NCBI GenBank assembly: GCA_011799875.1
Contig: CM022303.1
Location: forward strand, 737,224,939-737,288,938
From: Thinopyrum elongatum
Lineage: Eukaryota; Streptophyta; Magnoliopsida; Poales; Poaceae
Direction: 5' to 3'
DNA length: 64,000 nt
Positions 9,283 to 23,315 of this stretch are shown here, piece by piece. The notes beneath the pieces were generated by a model. The model made no database searches and was not told where the DNA came from. It was given only the letters and a program-made list of their open reading frames with translations. The position numbers were made by a program, and so were the translations under genes. Position 1 is the first letter of the stretch, and each line of letters opens with the position of its first letter.

Positions 9283-11780
9283 TCACAGGTCGAACCTGGA
9301 TTTCTCAGACTGAGTTATGGAGCAACTATCTGCAGTAGTGTCCCATTGACAAAAGCCATCTTGGAACCATACTAAGTTCATGAATGAACTATATGATTCA
9401 ACATCTTCTTTGTCGCTTTTAAAGGCGGCAACATACTTCGCCTCTGTTATAGAATTCGCCACAGTAACTTGTTTGGAACAATTTCCAACTACCGTGCCAC
9501 CATATTGTGTATTGCACAAAACCCTTAACTTAAATCGAAAATCGCTTGGAGCATGGATGAAGACTGTATCGATGTAACCTTTTACAACGAACTCTTCATG
9601 ATCTCTGCTTGCGAGAATACATGTCATCAGTGCTACTATAGTACTCAATGACCCTTTTTCACTGTTGTCCCATGATCAGTACTTTTGATCACTTTGGTAT
9701 CTATACTCGCAACAACTTTGGGAGTATTGGACATATCTGGTTGTTTTTACATACCATGGAATACATGATTAATCCAAACACAAGAGTGTGTGGAATCTCC
9801 ATCATGTATTTTGCTCATCAGTGTTTTGGGACACCGAGTCTTGCAAAAACTCTTTCCATGTGACTTCGGCAAGAATCACTCCTTGACGTTTTTAATGCTA
9901 AAAGGTTTTAGCATCTTGTCAATATGTATCTTTGCTTAGCCCTATTAGGTAAATCTATCTCCATAGATCATCATGCCTAATATAAAGGCTATTTAGCACA
10001 AGCACTTCATTGAAAAACTATTTTCAAATGAAGTCCTAATTCGTGTCAAGAATTTTAATTCCAATTAACAATGTGTCAAGCACAGAAGGTTTTTAGAAAT
10101 GTTATTATGCTCCCACTTACTTTCTTGAATTACAAGTATCTTCGTTACCCATTGATGAAGTCAAAACCCTTTTTGACCATTTCATCAAAACACGAAGATT
10201 CCAACTCCTCTTTGCTCTCTTCTGTCCATCGCTGGAACTCTGAAGTTTGCACCCTTACTAGCATCCTCTGGATTGACAAAATACCTTGGACTGTAACACA
10301 TGCAAGTCCTTGGTTTCATTTCCATCAGATGGAAATCCTTTTGTCATCCATTGTTTTATATCTCATGATATGAAATATGTATTAATTGCTAGTTCAACCC
10401 GAACCGACTTTAAGCATCGCTACGGTGAAGCAACCTCATCGTAGTCAACTCCTTGAACTTGTATATTGCAACAAGTCGAGCTTTATGGATAAAACATTTT
10501 TATTCGTATCAGTTATAGTTCCATAAATATTCGTCAGACTCTATGTCTTCCGAAAGGTGTATCAAGGTTTTAATCTTGAATCACTTATATGGAAACTATC
10601 TCGGATTGTATTGGCATTTAGCCAATTCCGGAGTCAGGGCCCATCAACGCTTCCTTGTGTATCGTAGGTATACTGTTGTCTAACAACAATATCTCATTTG
10701 CGCACCTGAGAGGTTTGCACGAGCCTTGCCTACATGGTTCAGCTGCAAGTTCGACCGAAGTCCATACATTTTATTGTAGAGACTTCCGTATCAGTCGCAG
10801 TAGGAAACTCTGGAATTACTTCCAAGGTCTCTTTCCTTTGACCTGATGACAGAGATACTGGTTATCTCGTCGAGTTGCATTATTCTCCCACTCACCTTTT
10901 TGAAAGAACCATTTTCTTCAAAAAGCATACCGTTCTTTGTGGCAAACCTATTTGCCTCGGTATAGTGAGGGAGGAATACCCAACATTTTGGGATAACCTA
11001 CAAAGTAGCACTTGACTGATTTGGAATAGGTTTGTAACCTTTTACACAAGCCCCATATTCCAAATGTTAAGAAAAGATATAACATGGTTGGGCGTACCAT
11101 ACCATGCTGTCATTTCAACAGACCCGATGGAGCTCTTTTCAGTGTAAAAGCCGCAGTCTCTAAAGCATCACCTTTTAAAAGGGATAATGGCAAATTTATT
11201 TATGTCATCTTTGATCTTACCATGTCATAAATGGTTCGATTACATCTTCACGGACTTTCCACTCACTGTGGTGTTTCGGGAGGTGTAAGTTATGAAACTC
11301 TTTTCACAACTCATCAGACATTCGCTAAACTTGTAACTCAAATATTTCTTTCTGCAATCGAATTGTAGAAACATAATTTTCTTGTTATAATAACTTCTAC
11401 TTCATATTTGAAAACCTTTCGAATGATTTCAGAAGATCCAGACTTACGTCTCATCAAGTAAATATCCATATATCTACTTGAGTCATTTCTGAAGATAGAT
11501 AAATCCACTACTTGCAACAACATTTATTGAACTACACACATCAAAATGTATGATCACCAATAAGTTTGTTGCTCATTCCTTATGGCCTGTGAACGGTATT
11601 TCAGTCACTTCACTTTTCGGAGGAAATTTGCAAGTGTCAGATGATTCAAAATCAAACGACTTCAAAATCCATCATAATGGAGTTTTCCATGCGGGTTTCT
11701 CCAATGTGACCAAATGCAGTGCCACACTTGTGTGGTATTCTTTTAGTCTTGCGACATTTAGCGTCAGTGTTATAGATATA
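9283..11780 (-). pseudogene. Decayed copia pol (integrase, RT, RNase H remnants), inner
   Basis: Translation with many stops and shifts shows, in the right order on the minus strand: a GAG_pre-integrase-like stretch (around 11,540-11,770: HIGETRMEN preceded by RIPHKCGTAFG), a reverse-transcriptase end (around 9,900-10,000: GLSKDTYIDKMLKPF-like) and an RNase H stretch (9,283-9,648: SKQVTVANSITEAKYVAAF). The catalytic acidic pairs cannot be followed through the damage. The outer element carries the same decayed version at 18,315-20,700, so the decay predates the split of these two copies: the family amplifies in a non-autonomous form. Confidence 0.7.
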
Positions 11781-14367
11781 TCATATTACCATCAATATTC
11801 ATAACATACGTCCAATTTTGGATGGAAGCATGGCCCTCCATGTTATTCATAATACTGAACAACAATTGTTGTTTTATGAACAACTCTTTTGCAACAAACA
11901 TTGTGCAATGGGCTAGAGTGTATGAAACTCTAAAATGAATTATGAAAGTAAACCCAGAGGTAATATATTATTATCAATATTCATAACATACATCTCATTC
12001 ATAATGAAAGTATGGCCCTTATGTTATTCATAACATCGAACATCAAAAGTTCTCTTATGAACAACCTTCTTGCAAGATACCTTATGCAATGGGCAAGAGT
12101 TCGTGAAACTCTAAATGAATTATGAAAATGAATACAGACGGTAATACACCGATGGAAGGTATAGTAACATTTACTATGTTCCCTGTGTATACCTAAACCT
12201 CATTCCTGGCTAGTCTTTCAGGCCATAGTAGTTCTTACATCGAGTTGCAACAGAATGCAATCGAGCGGGTATCTTTGTGATTAACTCACAATACCCAAGA
12301 ATTAGTGATTAACTTGTTTAACCATAATTCCCAAGAACTATATCTTTGACCAGCCTTCTATACATCAAAAACTTGCATGACATTCATACATGAGCTGGAT
12401 ATTCCAGTCTTCTATCTTATTGCCTTTATACTTCTAACAGTTTAACTTTCAGTATTTCTCCTACTCTCAGAAGAAGCACCCAACTTAAGAGTGGCGTTAG
12501 CCCCGGACTTCCTAGGTGTGTAAGTCACACTAACACCCTTCGGACACTTCCTTTCTCTTTAAGTTGTTGTTTTATTCACTTTTCATCATATGACAGGCGT
12601 TCTACTGGATCCCTCTCTTATCAGTCTAATGCATAGTAAACTCCTTTACTAATAGTTTGCAAACAAACATTGCTTTGGATATCTCATATCTTTTAGCCAT
12701 TGTCTGTCTCTGAAAATGATTTTCAGATTCCATGAATATCACATAACTATCCAAACTTTCGAAGTTCAGGTCTGATGGAAGCAAACATATTGCACTTGAC
12801 TGAAACGGAATTCTAGCTTTTGGATCGAAGGACGAGAGTCACATGATCCATAGCATAAGCGAGAGAATACCGAAAGTATGCGATAGGACAAGGTCCTTCT
12901 CGGCACTCTGGAGGACAATCCTCACATTATGTTACCAACCGTAAAGATTTAACCAGATATTTAACAGCTATTCAATTTTAATAGGGAAGGTGGAAATGCG
13001 AGCCATTATTCTACAACTATTATGCAAATCACACTTAGACAGTGTTCAAAATTAATTGCACTGAGAATTAAACAAGTTAATTCAACAGTGCTCTCCCACT
13101 CAAATCAATATCTCTCAGAATTGATTGTGAGCGATTCAAGATCCATATTATAATTCAACGCCAAGGATGTGTCCATCTCAAGTGACGAAAATTGCAATCG
13201 GTAGGCCAACTTGCCAATCACATCTCTATGTGACTCTTGTTCATCTTTCGATGGGCGTGTTCCGAGCTCAGGACGCTCCTCCAGAACGTCAAGACAACCA
13301 AGTGATCTTGCTGCGAGGTCTCAACTCACCCGCCTCACACTTCCCTAATCGTTCGCACCCATGTGTCCATGTGATGCCCCGAAAAGTTAGGTGCCGTGAC
13401 GGTGCTACACTTGGGAGAACACTAACTACTTGATATTTTTGTGAGAGATCACCCTAATAAAAGCGACTACCGCGCAATCAAGAAGGGTGCAACATAAGGG
13501 ATAAACATCTCAGGCAATTCATAATAACATGATATGGTATAGCCCTTTCTGACGGAGAAGTCTTGTATTTCTTCGTCTTCGGCATTCGCGTCGGTGTTCA
13601 CCTTTGCGAAGATTGCCACCACCTTGTCGATGCACCAGATAATATTGCTATCTCTATAGCTAATAAAATAATGCATTACAACAAGGTTGACACGCAAGTC
13701 ATTTAAAGTGCAATCATATGGCTCCAGCCATCATGCCGAATCATGACACGCAGGTCAATAAATTTACATTATATAGTCATCTCATACATAATCAAATTAT
13801 TATGAGCACTGCTATACCACATCATATGCACATGCAAACCCTCCTGCAAAACCAAGTTAGACGCCTCTAATCGGTTGATGCAAAAACTTGTTTTACGTGG
13901 CTTCTAAGGTTTCGAAACAAAACGAAGCTACCAACGTCCATCATCAAGTATGATAATTCAAGTCGCTAGATTAACTTTCCAGGGTGTATGAAAACCGAGA
14001 TAATAAAATCTCGAGCCCCATACTAAACTTCGTCATACGCATGACCCCCGTGCAGATCATATCTGCATTGCCCTTTTGTCTGCGAAATTTCATCTTTCCT
14101 TTTAACTACGGTGGAATTCAATGAACTGTTAGCACTTCGTTGATCAATCAGGATCGCGGATTGCCAGAACTTTGAAACTCCACCATACTGTTATCAAGAT
14201 CAGAAATATGCAAATTCTAGGGAAGCAACAAGAACATCGGGTAACAGATTTCATCTGCTACCCGCACAAATAATTTTCAGTAATAGAACTCATCTACTAC
14301 CTAATTATATTGTGCAACACCCATACATCTCTATGTATTCTAGATCGCAACCTGCATCTACGCATAA
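11781..14367 (-). other. Inner copia internal region, gag side, no open gene
   Basis: Expected position of gag and protease. I see no convincing gag frame. A 76-residue minus-strand frame at 13,467-13,697 (IIWCIDKVVAIFAKVNT) recurs in the outer copy at 22,393-22,638, but I do not recognise it. A duplicated stretch of about 150 bp (ATTCATAACATAC...GAACAAC, near 11,790-11,940 and 11,970-12,130) is present here and also in the outer copy. Confidence 0.5.
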
Positions 14368-14383
14368 CCTGGCTCTGATACCA
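14368..14383 (-). other. Primer binding site of inner copia (initiator tRNA-Met type)
   Basis: On the minus strand TGGTATCAGAGCCAGG begins next to the end of the right-hand (5') LTR. TGGTATCAGAGC is the complement of the 3' end of plant initiator methionine tRNA, the standard copia primer. This fixes the element's direction. Confidence 0.9.
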
Positions 14384-14384
14384 C

Positions 14385-16557
14385 TGTAGGGTAACGCAGC
14401 AGAAAACAAAAATTTTCCGCCCTACGCACCAGCCCAGGACCACTATGGAGACTGCATACAAGGTTTGATCATGTTCGTTACCGACTCGTAGCGCAGCGGA
14501 AGTAGAGTCGATGACGATCGGCGGTGCAGATCCCCGCAGCTAGGATTTACAACCTCCCAACCGCGAGGATGTATACCCTCGTCTTCCCTTCGGACAGCCC
14601 TCCAGGAGGCGGTCGAACAGTCCCCCGGACGATGTCGCGGACAGCCCTTCGGGAGGACCTTCGAAACTCGAATGGTCACTCGGACAGCCCTTCGGGAGGA
14701 CTCACAGAACTCGGACCGTCACTTGGACAGCCCTTCGGGAGGCACTCTCGAACAGCCCCTCGGGCACTAAGATCGAAACTACGACCTCTCTACAGAGTTG
14801 CACACATACGGTGTCACCTATCCGGCAGGGCTTCGCCGTCCAGAACTAGTTCCTGCCGGAACCCAGACAGCCTTTCGGCTCTACAAAACTCTTTTCGTGG
14901 GAGGGAGAGAGAAGCCAGATAACATCTTGGCATGTGTATGAGAGCAAGGGATGGGGAGAATGGCAGCCCCTTCTCCTCCTTTTATAGGCCAAGGCAAGGG
15001 GTGGGGTGGGATGTTGAAATACCAAAATACCCAAGCTTTATGTCACACATGAAAGGGCATAATGGTAACACAAGGGGGGCACCAAGGGGACACCACCATG
15101 GCAGCCCTTGGGCCGGCCCACACCTTGTCTCCCCATGGGGGAGGGCCCCCCCAACAAGCCACCAACATGTCTCCATGAAACATGCATGCTCCCTAGACAA
15201 AAAGCCACCAAACATGCAACCCCCGATTCGTGGGATCTTGTCCCCTCGCGCTGAGACAAGATGTTTTCCGTGAAACTTTTGCTGAAAAATTCCAAAAAGT
15301 CCCAGAACATTTCCGGCACCCTCTAAAATTATTCTGGGCATGATCCGAAACATTTTCGATGCGGTGGTTTTCATCAGCGGAAAGCATTAACAGCGGTTAC
15401 GGCAGTTTCGGAACATTTCCGGTTTTTCTCTCCGAAAATTCCCAGAAGTTTCCAGACCAATTCTGGCATCCTCTAAAAATTTCCAGGCGGTGCCGAAACC
15501 CTTTTTGACCAAATAATATATTCCGAAACAACTTTTCGGTTTTACCGAAACTCTTTCGGTGTTCTCTCTCTCGGAACTCTTCCGTTGTCTCCGAAACATT
15601 TTCGGTGACTTTCTCTCAGACTCCCTGTCTAGCGTTCAACAGATAGATGACCCTTAAGCGTGTGACCCTATAGGTTCGGTGAAGTATAGACATGACCGGA
15701 ACACTTTCCGATCAATGATCAGCATCGGAGCCGTGGACACCCATATTGACCCCTATACCCACACGAATGAATATTCGAGTGAACCTCCAGTTGCCGTGTG
15801 CTATTCCTGTTGCTTCACGATATGTTACAAATACCCAAGGTGAGACATGTTGGCATTCCCGTGGATCAACAACTTGTCCACTATGCTAGTTACCTCGTTA
15901 CTGGTATTGTTCTCTTTTCTCGTTACCGTGTTCCGGCATCCCCGTGATCAAATCACAAAGTGTCTGGCCAGACGATGATGGATACCGTAACACCGAGAGG
16001 GCCCAGAGATATCTCTCCATCGCCGGAGGAACAAATCCCAATCTTGAGCTATCAAGTTACTTGACATACTTTTCCATGAACCCGTAAGCCGCCGTAATAG
16101 CCACCCATTTACGGATGACGTTTAACAAACCCCAAAGTTCATGAAGCAAGCATGAAGAAACTCGATACTCTCATGGTCTAAGGAATTATGCAAACATTAC
16201 CCATCTCTGCGTTATTAACCATTAACTTGTGACGAATGTATCTCATAGCATAACATCAATCGGGTCGATTCAACACAAATGTTCTTCTAACATTTGTGCC
16301 CTCAAAGTTGCTGGCATAGACATGCCTATGATTGGGAAAACATAATCATCATGCAACACTTGAGCTAGTCTTAGAGGCATGACTAGGAATACATTATACC
16401 GTTTATTATTCCACACGTGCACATGGGTTTTCCCCAGAGCCTTTATGGATATACGGGCTCGGGAACCACAGCAGTTATAGCATGGAACATAAACCTAATT
16501 ATGAACACGGAGATAAATAATAACATTTATTATTGCCTCTAGGGCATATCTCCTACA
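14385..16557 (-). repeat. Inner copia 5' LTR
   Basis: 2,173 bp, same length as the partner LTR at 6,898-9,070. The minus-strand TATA is at 14,978-14,987. It ends in ATCTCCTACA followed by the target duplication CCTTG and then the rest of the outer LTR. Confidence 0.93.
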
Positions 16558-16562
16558 CCTTG

Positions 16563-18007
16563 GGCCGGCCACACATGTGCCCCCCCATGGGGGGGGGCCC
16601 AATAAGCCACCAACATGTCTCCATGAAACATGCATGCTCCCTAGACAAAAAGCCACCAAACAAGCACCCCCGATTCGTGGGATCTTGTCCCCTCGAGCTG
16701 AGATAAGATGTTTTCCGCGAATGTTTTTCTGAAAAATTCCAGAAGGTCCCAGAACATTTTCGGTACCCTCTAAAATTATTCTGGGCGTGTTCCGAAACAT
16801 TTCCGGATGGTAGTTTTCATCAGCGAAAAGCAACAACAGCGGTTACGGCAGCTCCGGAACATTTCAGGTTTTTTCTCTTTGAAAATTCCCAGAAGTTCCC
16901 AGACCAATTCTGACATCCTCTGAAAATTTCCATGCGATGCCGAAACCCTATTTGACCTAATAATATATTCCGAAACTCCTTTTCGGTTTTACCGAAACTC
17001 TTTCGGTGTTCTCTCTCTCCGGAACTCTTCCGTTGTCTCCGAAACTTTTTCGGTGACTTTCTGTCAGATTCCCTGTCTAGTATTCAGCAGATAGATGACC
17101 CTTAAGCGTGTGACCCTATAGGTTCAGTGAAGTATAGACATGACCGGAACACTTTCCGATCAATGATCAGCATCGGAGCCGTGGACACCCATATTGACCC
17201 CTATACCCACACGAATGAATATTCGAGTGAACCTCCAGTTGCCGTGTGCTATTCCTGTTGCTTCATGATATGTTACAAATACCCGAGGTGAGACATGTTG
17301 GCATTTCCGTGGATCAACAACTTGTCCACTATGCTAGTTACCTCGTTACCGGTATCGTTCTCTTTTCTCGTAACCGTGTTCCGGCATCCCCGTGATCAAA
17401 TCACAAAGTGTCTGGCCAGACGATGATGGATACCGTAACACCGAGAGGGCCCAGAGATATCTCTCCATCGTCGGAGGAGCAAATCCCAATCTTGAGCTAT
17501 CAAGTTACTTGACATACTTTTCCATGAACCCGTAAGCCGCCGTAATAGCCACCCATTTACGGATGACGTTTAACAAACCCCAAACTTCATGAATCAAGCA
17601 TGAAGAAACTCGATACTCTCATGGTCTGAGGAATCATGCAAACGTTAACAATCTCTGTGTTATAAACCATTTAACTTGTGACGATTGTATCTCATAGCAT
17701 AACATCAATTCGGGTCGATTCAACACAAATGTTCTTCTAACATTGTGCCCTAAAATTTGATGGCATAGACATGCCCATGATCAGGAAAACAAAACCATCA
17801 TGCAACACTTGAGCTAGTCTTAGAGGCCAGACTAGGAATACATTTTACCGTTTATTATTCCACACGTGCATATGAGTCTTCCTCCGAGCCTCGTGGTTAT
17901 CGTAGACCCGAGAACCATAGCAGTTATAGCATGGAACATAAACCTAATTATGAACAGGGAGATAATCAATAACATTTAATTATTGCCTCTAGGGCATATC
18001 TCCTACA
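16563..18007 (-). repeat. Outer copia 3' LTR, second segment
   Basis: Continues the LTR begun at 6,239-6,897. The join GACACCCCTTG / GGCCGGCCACACATG is seen uninterrupted at 23,970-23,995. It belongs to a sub-type with GAGCCTCGTGGTTATCGTAG near 17,887, unlike the inner sub-type GAGCCTTTATGGATATACGG. Confidence 0.9.
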
Positions 18008-18021
18008 GACTCCCACTTGCA
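18008..18021 (-). other. Polypurine tract of outer copia element
   Basis: Minus strand TGCAAGTGGGAGTC next to the LTR start, identical to that of the inner element. Confidence 0.8.
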
Positions 18022-18314
18022 CTAGAGTCAATAATCTAGTTAATGCTAATGCACTTCACACCTGTGGCACACCGGTGTAAATATGCTTCGCTTTTGGTAT
18101 AGCCTGATGTCCAACGGATCTGACAACTTCAGATCCGTGTGTATCTTTGCATATCCTCGCATTTTCACGCTTTCACAAAATTCATATTTTGTGTGGACTT
18201 GGTTTTGTATGTATGTGAATCACAGGTCGAACCTAGATTCCTCAGACTGAGTTATGGAGCAACTACCTGCAGTAGTGTCCCATTGACAAAAGCCATCTTG
18301 GAACCGTACTAATT

Positions 18315-20700
18315 TCATGAATGAACTATATGATTCAACATCTTCTTTGTCGCTTTAAAAGCGGCAACATACTTCGCCTCTGTTATAGAATTCGCCACAG
18401 TAACTTGTTTGAACAAATTCCAACTAACTGTGCCACCATATTGTGTGTTACACAAAACCCTCAATTTAAATCGAAAATCGCATGGAGAAATGATGAAGAC
18501 TATATCGATGTAACCTTTTACAACTAACTCTTCATGATCTCCACTTGCGAGAAAACATGTCATCAGTGCTACTATAGTACTCAATGACCCTTTTTCACTG
18601 TTGTCCCATGATCAGAACTTTTGATCACTTTGGTATCTATACTCGCAACAACTTTGGAGTATTGGACATATCTGGTTGTTTTTACATACCATGGAATACA
18701 TGATTAATCCAAACATGAAGGTGTGTGGAATCTCCATCATGTATTTTGCTCATCAGTGTTTTGGGACACCGAGTCTTGCAATAACTCTTTCCATGTGACT
18801 TCGGCAAGAATCACTCCTTGATGTTTTTAATGCTAAAATGTTTTAGCATTTTGTCAATATGTATCTTTGCTCAGCCCCATCAGGTAAATCTATCTCCATA
18901 GATCATCATGCCTAATATCAAGACTATTTAGCCCAAGCACTTCATCGAAAAACTATTTTCAAATGAAGTCCTAATTCGTGTCAAGAAATTTATTTCCAAT
19001 TAACAATGTGTCAAGCACACAACATTTTTTAGAAATTTTATTATGCTCCCACTTACTTTCTTGAATCATAAGCATCTTCGTTACCCATTGATGAAGTCAA
19101 ACCCCTTTGACCATTTCATCAAAACACGAAGATTCCAACTCCATTTTCCTCTCTTATGTCCATTGCTGGAACTCTGAAGTTTGCATACTTACTAGCATCC
19201 TCTGGAATGACAAAATACCTTGGACTGTAATACATGCAAGTCCTTGGTTTTATTTCCATCAGATGGAAATCCTTTTGTCATCCTTTGTTTCATATCTCAT
19301 GATTGAAATATGTATTAATTGCTAGTTCAACCCGAACCGACTTTAAGCATCGCTATGATGAAACAACCTCATCGTAGTCAACTCCTTGAACTTGTTATTG
19401 CAACAAGTCGAGCTTTATGGATAAAACATTTTTACCCGTATCAGTTTTTAGTTCCATAAAATTCGTTAGACTCAAAGTCTTCCGAAAGGTGTATCAAGAT
19501 TTTAATCTTGAATCAATTATATGGAAACTATCTCGGACTGTATTGGCAATTAGCCAATCCCGGAGTCAGGGCCCATCGACGCTTCCTTGTGTATCGTAGG
19601 TATACTGTTGTCTAACAACAATATCTCGTATGCGCACCTGAGAGGTTTGCACGATCTTTGCCTACGTGGTTCAGCTGCAAGTTCGACTGAAGTCCATACA
19701 TTTTATTGTAGAGACTTCCATATCAGTCGTAGTAGGAAACTCTGGAATCACTTCCAAGGTCTCTTTCCTTTGATCTGATGACGAAGATACTGTTTATCTT
19801 GTCGAGTTGCATTATTCTCCCACTTACCTTTTTGGAAGAACCATTTTCTTCAAAAAGCATACCGTTCTTTGTGGCAAACCTATTTGCCTCGGTATTAGAG
19901 GTGGGGGAATACCCAATTACTTGGGATAACCTACAAAGTAGCACTTGTCTGATTTGGAATAGGTTTGTAACCTTTTACACAAGCCCCTTATTCCAAATGT
20001 TAAGAAAAGATATAACATGGTTGGGCGTACCATACCATGGTGTCATTTCAACAGACCCGATGGAGCTCTTTTTAGTGTAAAAGCCGCAGTCTCTACAACA
20101 TCTCTCTTTAAAAGGGATAATGGCAAATTTATTTATGTCATCTTTGATCTCACCATGTCATAAATGGTTTGATTACATCTTCACGGACTTTCCACTTGCA
20201 GTGGTGTTCCGGGAGGTGCAAGCTATGAATCCCCTTTCACAACTCATCAGACATTCGCTAAACTTGTAACTCAAATATTCCTTTCTGCAATCGAATTGTA
20301 GAAACATAATTTTCTTGGTACAATAATACTTCATTTTTGAAAACCTTTCGAATGATTTCAAAAGATCCAGACTTACATCCCATCAAGCAAATATCCATAT
20401 ATCTACTTGAGTCATTTCTGAAGATAGTAAATCCACTACTTGCAACATTTATCGAACTACACACATCAAATTTATGATCACCAATAAGTTTGTTGTTCGT
20501 TCCTTATGGCCTGTGAACGGTATTTCAGTCACTTCACTTTTCGAAGGAAATTTGCTAGTGTCAGATGATTCAAAATCAAACGACTTCAAAATCCATCATA
20601 ATGGAATTTTCCATGCGGGTTTCTCCAATGTGACCAAATGCAGTGCCACACTTGTGTGGTATTCTTTTAGTCTTGCGACATTTAGCGTTAGTGTTATGGA
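18315..20700 (-). pseudogene. Decayed copia pol, outer
   Basis: Same remnant order as the inner copy: RNase H stretch at 18,315-18,584 (KQVTVANSITEAKYVAAF), decayed RT above it, and GAG_pre-integrase-like sequence near 20,470-20,700. It has numerous stops and shifts. It aligns along its length with 9,283-11,780 by eye. Confidence 0.7.
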
Positions 20701-23298
20701 TGTATCATATTACCATCAATATTCATAACATACGTCCCATCTTGGATCGAAGCATGGCCCTTCATGTTATTCATAATACTGAACAACAATTGTTATTTTT
20801 ATGAACAACTCTTTTGCAACAAACATTGTGCAATGGGCTAGAGTGTATGAAACTCTAAAATGAATTATGAAAGTAAATATAGAGGTAATGTATTATTATC
20901 AACATTCATAACATACATCTCATTCATAATGAAAGTATGGCCCTTATGTTATTCATAACACCGAACATCAAAAGTTCTCTTATGAACAACCTTCTTGTAA
21001 GATACCTTATGCAATGGGCTAGAGTTTGTGAAACTCTAAATGAATTATTAAAATAAATATAGACGGTAATACACCGATGGAAGGTATAGTAACATTTACT
21101 ATGTTCCCTGTGTATACCTAAACCTCATTCCTGGCTAGTCTTCCAGGCCATAGTAGTTCTTACATCGAGTTGCAACAGAATGTAATCGAGCGGGTATCTT
21201 TGTGATTGGCTCACAATACCCAAGAATTAGTTATTAACATGTTTAACCATAATTCCCAAGAACTATATCTTTGACCAGCCTTCTATACATCAAAAACTTG
21301 TATGACATTCATACATGAGCTGGATATTCCAGTCTTCTTTTTTATTGCCTTTATACTTCTAACAGTTTAACTTTTAGTATTTCTCCTACTTCCAGAAGAA
21401 GCACCCAACTTAAGAGTGGCGTTAGACCCGGACTTCCTAGGCGTGAAAGTTTCACTAACACCCTTTGGACACTTCCTTTCTCTTTAAGTTGTTGTTTTAT
21501 TCACCTTTCATCATATGACAAGCGTTTTCTCGATCCCTCTCTTATCAATCTAATGCATAGTAAACACCTTTACTAATAGTTTGCAAACAAACATTGCTTT
21601 GGATATCTCATATCTTTTAGCCTTTGTTTGTCTCTGAAAATGATTTTCAGATTCCATGAATATCACATAACTATCCAAACTTTCGAAGTTCAGGTCTCAT
21701 GGAAGCAAACATATTGCACTTGACTGAAACGGAATTCTAGCTTTTGGATCGAAGGATGAGAGTCACATGATCCATAGCATAAGCGAGAGAATACCGAAAG
21801 TATGCGATAGGACAAAGTCCTTCTCGGCACTCTTGAGGACAATCCTCACATTATGTTACCAACCGTAAAGTTTTAACCAGATATTTAACAGCTTATTCAA
21901 TTTTAACAGGGAAGGTGGAAACGCGAGCCATTATTCTATAACTGTTAAGCAAAACACACTTAGACAGTGTTCAAAATTAATTGCACTGAGAATTAAACAA
22001 GTTAATTCAACAGTGCGCTCCCACTCAAATCAATATCTCTCATAATTGATTGTGAGCGATTCAAGATCCACATTTCAATTCAACGCCATTGATGTGGACA
22101 TCACTGATGACGAGAATTTCAATTGGTGGGCAAACATGCCGATCACATCTCTATGTGACTCCTGTTCATCTTTCGATGGGCGTGTTCCGAGCTCAGGATG
22201 ATCAAGCCAGAACGTCAAGACAACCAAGTGATCTTGCTGCGAGGTCTGACCTCACCCGCCTCACACTTCCCAAATCGTTCGTACACATGTGGACATGGCG
22301 CACCCCGAAAAGTTAGGTGCCGTGACGGCGCTACACTTGGGAGAACACTAACTACTTGATATTTTTGTGAGAGATCACCCTAATAAAAGCGACTACCACG
22401 CAATCAAGAAGGGTGCATCATAAGGGATAAACATCTCAGGCAATTCATAACAGTATGATATGGTATAGCCCTTTCTGACGGAGAAGTCTATCATTTCTTC
22501 GTCTCCGGCATTCACGTCGGTGTTCACCTTTGCGAAGATTGCCACCACCGTGTCGATGCACCAGATAATATTGCTATCTCTATAGCTAATAAAATAATGC
22601 ATTACAACAAGGTTGACACGCAGGTCATTAAAGTGCAATCATATTGCTCTAGCCATCATGCCAAATCATGACACGCAGGTCATGTTAATAAATTTACATT
22701 ATATAGTCATCTCATACATAATCAAATTATTATGAGCACTGCTATACCACATCACATGCACATGCGAACCCTCCTGCAAAACCAAGTTAGACGTCTCTAA
22801 TCGGTTCATGCAAAAACTTGTTTTTCGTGGCTTCTAAGGTTTCGAAACAAACCGAAGCTACCAACGTCCATCATCAAGTATGATAATTCAAGTCGCTAGA
22901 TTAACTTTCCAGGGTGTATGAAAACCGAGATAATAAAATCTCGAGCCCCATACTAAACTTCGTCATACGCATGACCCCCGTGCAGATCATATCTGCATTG
23001 CCCTTTCGTCTGCGAAATTTCATCTTTCTTTTTAACTACGATGGAATTCAATGAACTGTTAGCACTTCGTTGATCAATCAGGATCGCGGATTGCCAGAAC
23101 ATTGAAACTCCACCATGCTGTTATCAAGATCAGAAATATGCAAATTCCAAGGAAGCAACAAGAATATCGTGTAACAGATTTCATCTGCTACCCGCACAAA
23201 TAATTTTCAGTAATAGAACTCATCTACTACCTAATTATATTGTGCAACACCCATACATCACTATGTATTCTAGATCGCAACCTGCATCTACGCATAGC
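20701..23298 (-). other. Outer copia internal region, gag side, no open gene
   Basis: Co-linear with 11,781-14,367 of the inner element, including the duplicated stretch ATTCATAACATAC...GAACAAC and the unrecognised 81-residue frame at 22,393-22,638. No gag is recognised. Confidence 0.5.
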
Positions 23299-23299
23299 A

Positions 23300-23314
23300 C
23301 AGCTCATGATGCCA
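23300..23314 (-). other. Corrupted primer binding site of outer copia
   Basis: At the position of the tRNA-Met primer site the minus strand reads TGGCATCATGAGCTG instead of TGGTATCAGAGCC: a T-to-C change and a shifted, altered second half. The tRNA pairing would be poor, so this copy is probably unable to prime normally now. Confidence 0.6.
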
Positions 23315-23315
23315 C

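Larger units (their letters stand above)
6898..16557 (-). mobile_element. Ty1-copia LTR retrotransposon 'inner', full length, 9,660 bp
   Basis: Complete structure: LTRs of identical length, 2,173 bp (6,898-9,070 and 14,385-16,557), TG...CA ends (TGTAGGGTAACGC / ATCTCCTACA), 5-bp target duplication CCTTG (6,893-6,897 and 16,558-16,562), primer binding site next to the right LTR and polypurine tract next to the left LTR, all on the minus strand. I count about 20 LTR mismatches and no length change, near 1%. At the often-used grass LTR rate of 1.3e-8 per site per year this is a few hundred thousand years. The coding capacity is decayed, so it must have moved using proteins from elsewhere. It lies inside an LTR of a closely related element. 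Confidence 0.95.

Noticed and set aside
14368..14383. tRNA gene at the TGGTATCAGAGCC word
   Set aside because: Only the 16-bp primer complement is present next to an LTR; no tRNA cloverleaf.
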